Assembly: GCA_937625935.1 (NCBI GenBank)
Contig: OW569362.1
Span: forward strand, 124,001 to 188,000
DNA: 64,000 nt
Direction: 5' to 3'
From: Tetramitus jugosus
Taxonomy: Eukaryota; Heterolobosea; Eutetramitea; Acrasida; Vahlkampfiidae
The notes beneath the pieces were generated by a model. That model made no database searches and was not told the origin of the DNA. It was given only the letters and a program-made list of their open reading frames with translations. A program made the position numbers and the translations under genes. How positions within the stretch are numbered: the first letter of the stretch is position 1; each line of letters begins with the position of its first letter. Positions 62,425 through 64,000 of the stretch are shown here, piece after piece.

Positions 62425-64000
62425 ATGTTGAAAGAGAATGGTCCTGGAAGTCAGAATACACAACTATCCAAAGAAAGGAGTCAGTTTCTCCCGACCATAA
62501 AGAAAAAGAGAAACTATTGGATTAACAAAGAAGAGACCACGATGAATACTCAGCGAAGAATTTATCGAACTAATCAAGCTGACGAGATTAGTCAACACAA
62601 TGGAATTCTTTCTCTAATCAACAAGCGTCAGATTTCCAAGTCTAGTGACTTAGTCGCCCATATGTTACATTCGGGATCTGCTATTATGCATGTAGAAAGA
62701 ACAATTATCTATCCAGGGCTCAAACAATTTGAGAAACGACAGATTCATACAATAGCGGAGTATGGTGCTGATTATTCGAACTTGAAATTTGATCATGATA
62801 ATCCCAACAGTTCTCATACCCACCGTAAAACCAAGAACCCAAAGTATGATCCACGACAAACACCAGTGAGTGTTGTTCCCTTCGGAGAACAGGTTCAAGC
62901 AACTATCTATTCAAGAAAAGAAGAAACAGGTTTATCATTTCCGAATCTACAACCTCCACCAGAGAGCATTGCTGATGGTATCACCAGCTCAGAATCTTCT
63001 CCAAGGAGCACAGAGAAAGAAAATCCTTTTCCAAGAAGATATGGGGAGTTACTTGATGAATATTCCCTTCATGAAATAATTATTAGGAAAGGGACTACGT
63101 TGACTTCAACCCCAGAATATATGTCGTTTAAGAGAAAGTACAAGTACAATTGGAACTCAATATCTCTAATCATCAACTTGCTCCAGATACTAATGAATGA
63201 ATTGCATGTTCCCACGGCTTATGTTGATGGAAAAGCAGTTGCTCGTCTTGCCCAATGTCGTCAAGAAAGAATTTCAGTTGACCAGTTACTCGATTGCTTA
63301 ATCAACTATGATACTGTAAAGCCATTGGTGGATGTTTCTAAATACAGAGACTTGAAGGGTTCGAGAGCTTGGGCGAGTACAATAATTAGCAAATACTGGA
63401 GAATGCATTCAGCAAAGAAAATGTTAAAACAACTGAAACAGCTAAACAGTTTCGCTACAACAATTCAGAAATGGTGGAGAATCAAACTGGCCTATGCTTT
63501 CACTCGACGAACTACAGAGAGGGTGAGGATAGCAGAAGAGATTGGATGGAAGAACAAAATGTCTGAATTTGTGAAGAATTGGAATACTATTAAGCGCCAA
63601 GGATATGTCGCTTTGCATATTCCATCTCACTCGTTTGATGAAGATGTGAGGAAAGGAATTGTTAAACTTTCTCAGAAACAAAATTCTCAAATACTAAGGT
63701 TGTTGGATCTTGTATTCAATTCTCAAATACTGCGAATCATTTACATTTGCAGTGTTCCTTGTGATGACCAATTCCTTAAATATTTTTTTCATTTACTACT
63801 GCTACATTGTGCGACTTCTGAAGGAAACACTGAGAAAGAAACAAAGAGTAGGGAGCGAAGAATGATTCAATCCTTCAAAAAGAAGATTTCATTCATCCAT
63901 CCCAGCGAGTTCAATCGTCTTCCTCAGTACTACTCCCTCTGCCAAAAACTGTTCCTATCGGAACGAAGTCTGAGATTGCTCCGAACTCAAATTATGTTAG
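62425..64000 (+). CDS. IQCH: IQCH-like protein, 5' part (continues beyond window)
   Basis: The frame is open from a stop at 62392-62394 to the window end with no stop; Met at 62425 (or 62542) starts at least 525 codons. The first ~190 residues are charged and poorly conserved. An IQ motif occurs at ~345-360 ('ATTIQKWWRIKLAYAF'). After it comes the block typical of IQCH: 'GYVALHIPSHSFDEDVRKG', 'IVKLSQKQNSQILRLLDL', 'LRIIYICSVPCDDQFLKYF', 'INPxEFNxxP'-like 'FIHPSEFNRLPQYYSLCQKL'. An ATP-grasp-like domain is expected downstream outside the window. IQCH is a calmodulin-linked protein of axonemes and sperm flagella in animals, in line with the flagellate stage here. Confidence 0.8.
   Translation, partial: MLKENGPGSQNTQLSKERSQFLPTIKKKRNYWINKEETTMNTQRRIYRTNQADEISQHNGILSLINKRQISKSSDLVAHMLHSGSAIMHVERTIIYPGLKQFEKRQIHTIAEYGADYSNLKFDHDNPNSSHTHRKTKNPKYDPRQTPVSVVPFGEQVQATIYSRKEETGLSFPNLQPPPESIADGITSSESSPRSTEKENPFPRRYGELLDEYSLHEIIIRKGTTLTSTPEYMSFKRKYKYNWNSISLIINLLQILMNELHVPTAYVDGKAVARLAQCRQERISVDQLLDCLINYDTVKPLVDVSKYRDLKGSRAWASTIISKYWRMHSAKKMLKQLKQLNSFATTIQKWWRIKLAYAFTRRTTERVRIAEEIGWKNKMSEFVKNWNTIKRQGYVALHIPSHSFDEDVRKGIVKLSQKQNSQILRLLDLVFNSQILRIIYICSVPCDDQFLKYFFHLLLLHCATSEGNTEKETKSRERRMIQSFKKKISFIHPSEFNRLPQYYSLCQKLFLSERSLRLLRTQIML

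Noticed and set aside
1-64000. CRISPR arrays, rRNA genes or viral genes
   Set aside because: No regularly spaced non-trinucleotide repeats, no rRNA sequence and no recognisable viral gene was seen; the many CAA/GTT arrays are coding low-complexity tracts.

Overview
The window is a gene-dense nuclear segment of a free-living flagellate protist, most likely a Naegleria (Heterolobosea). This rests on five things seen together. Spacers are short and adjacent genes often lie tail to tail within tens of bases. Introns are few and small, with GTATGT, GTAAGT or GTGAGT donors. Many proteins carry long Gln, Asn, Ser, Thr or His tracts encoded by trinucleotide runs. There are large F-box/ankyrin and RCC1/kinase families. 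Flagellar genes (outer-arm dynein intermediate chain, IQCH-like) sit beside a Fanzor nuclease, a protein type already described from Naegleria. The species cannot be fixed from the window alone.

Layout. 0-5 kb: the tail of an unknown gene, a GPI-type surface protein with a bacterial substrate-binding fold, and VPS35L (retriever complex). 4.7-11.6 kb: two F-box/ankyrin genes with a decayed RCC1-repeat/kinase gene between them on the opposite strand. 11.8-30.3 kb: mostly minus-strand housekeeping genes, namely NDUFAF6, VPS8, dynein light intermediate chain, TRAPPC6, outer-arm dynein IC2, the tRNA methyltransferase TRM13, a TMEM62-like phosphoesterase and a DUF4419 protein. NHP2 and MIC10 lie on the plus strand among them. 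30.4-43.1 kb: a 7-TM orphan, TMEM33, a Nudix protein that also carries an eIF2-beta/eIF5-type zinc domain, a HAUS7-like augmin subunit, a Ctr copper transporter, histone H4 and an SF1-type KH protein. 43.4-49.7 kb: a BTB protein, then a Fanzor (eukaryotic TnpB homologue), then a truncated VPS35 copy and a truncated S33-type peptidase. This is the most rearranged stretch. 50-64 kb: a hemerythrin-fold protein, a bacterial-type ABC ATPase with a GC-AG intron, a trypsin-like protease, FAD synthase, a protein with the domain first described as plant-specific (TIGR01589/PF09713), a TPR protein and the start of an IQCH-like gene.

Functional threads are endolysosomal and Golgi trafficking (VPS35L, VPS8, TRAPPC6, VPS35 relic), microtubule and flagellar biology (two dynein subunits, augmin, IQCH) and mitochondria (NDUFAF6, MIC10). 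Nothing suggests operons; the grouping looks incidental.

The strongest candidates for something new are the Fanzor locus with a nested inverted repeat at its 3' end (possible omega-RNA or element end), and the fusion of an initiation-factor-type zinc domain to a Nudix hydrolase. All names come from reading translated sequence by eye. No database search was run, and splice sites were placed from donor/acceptor motifs and reading frame only.
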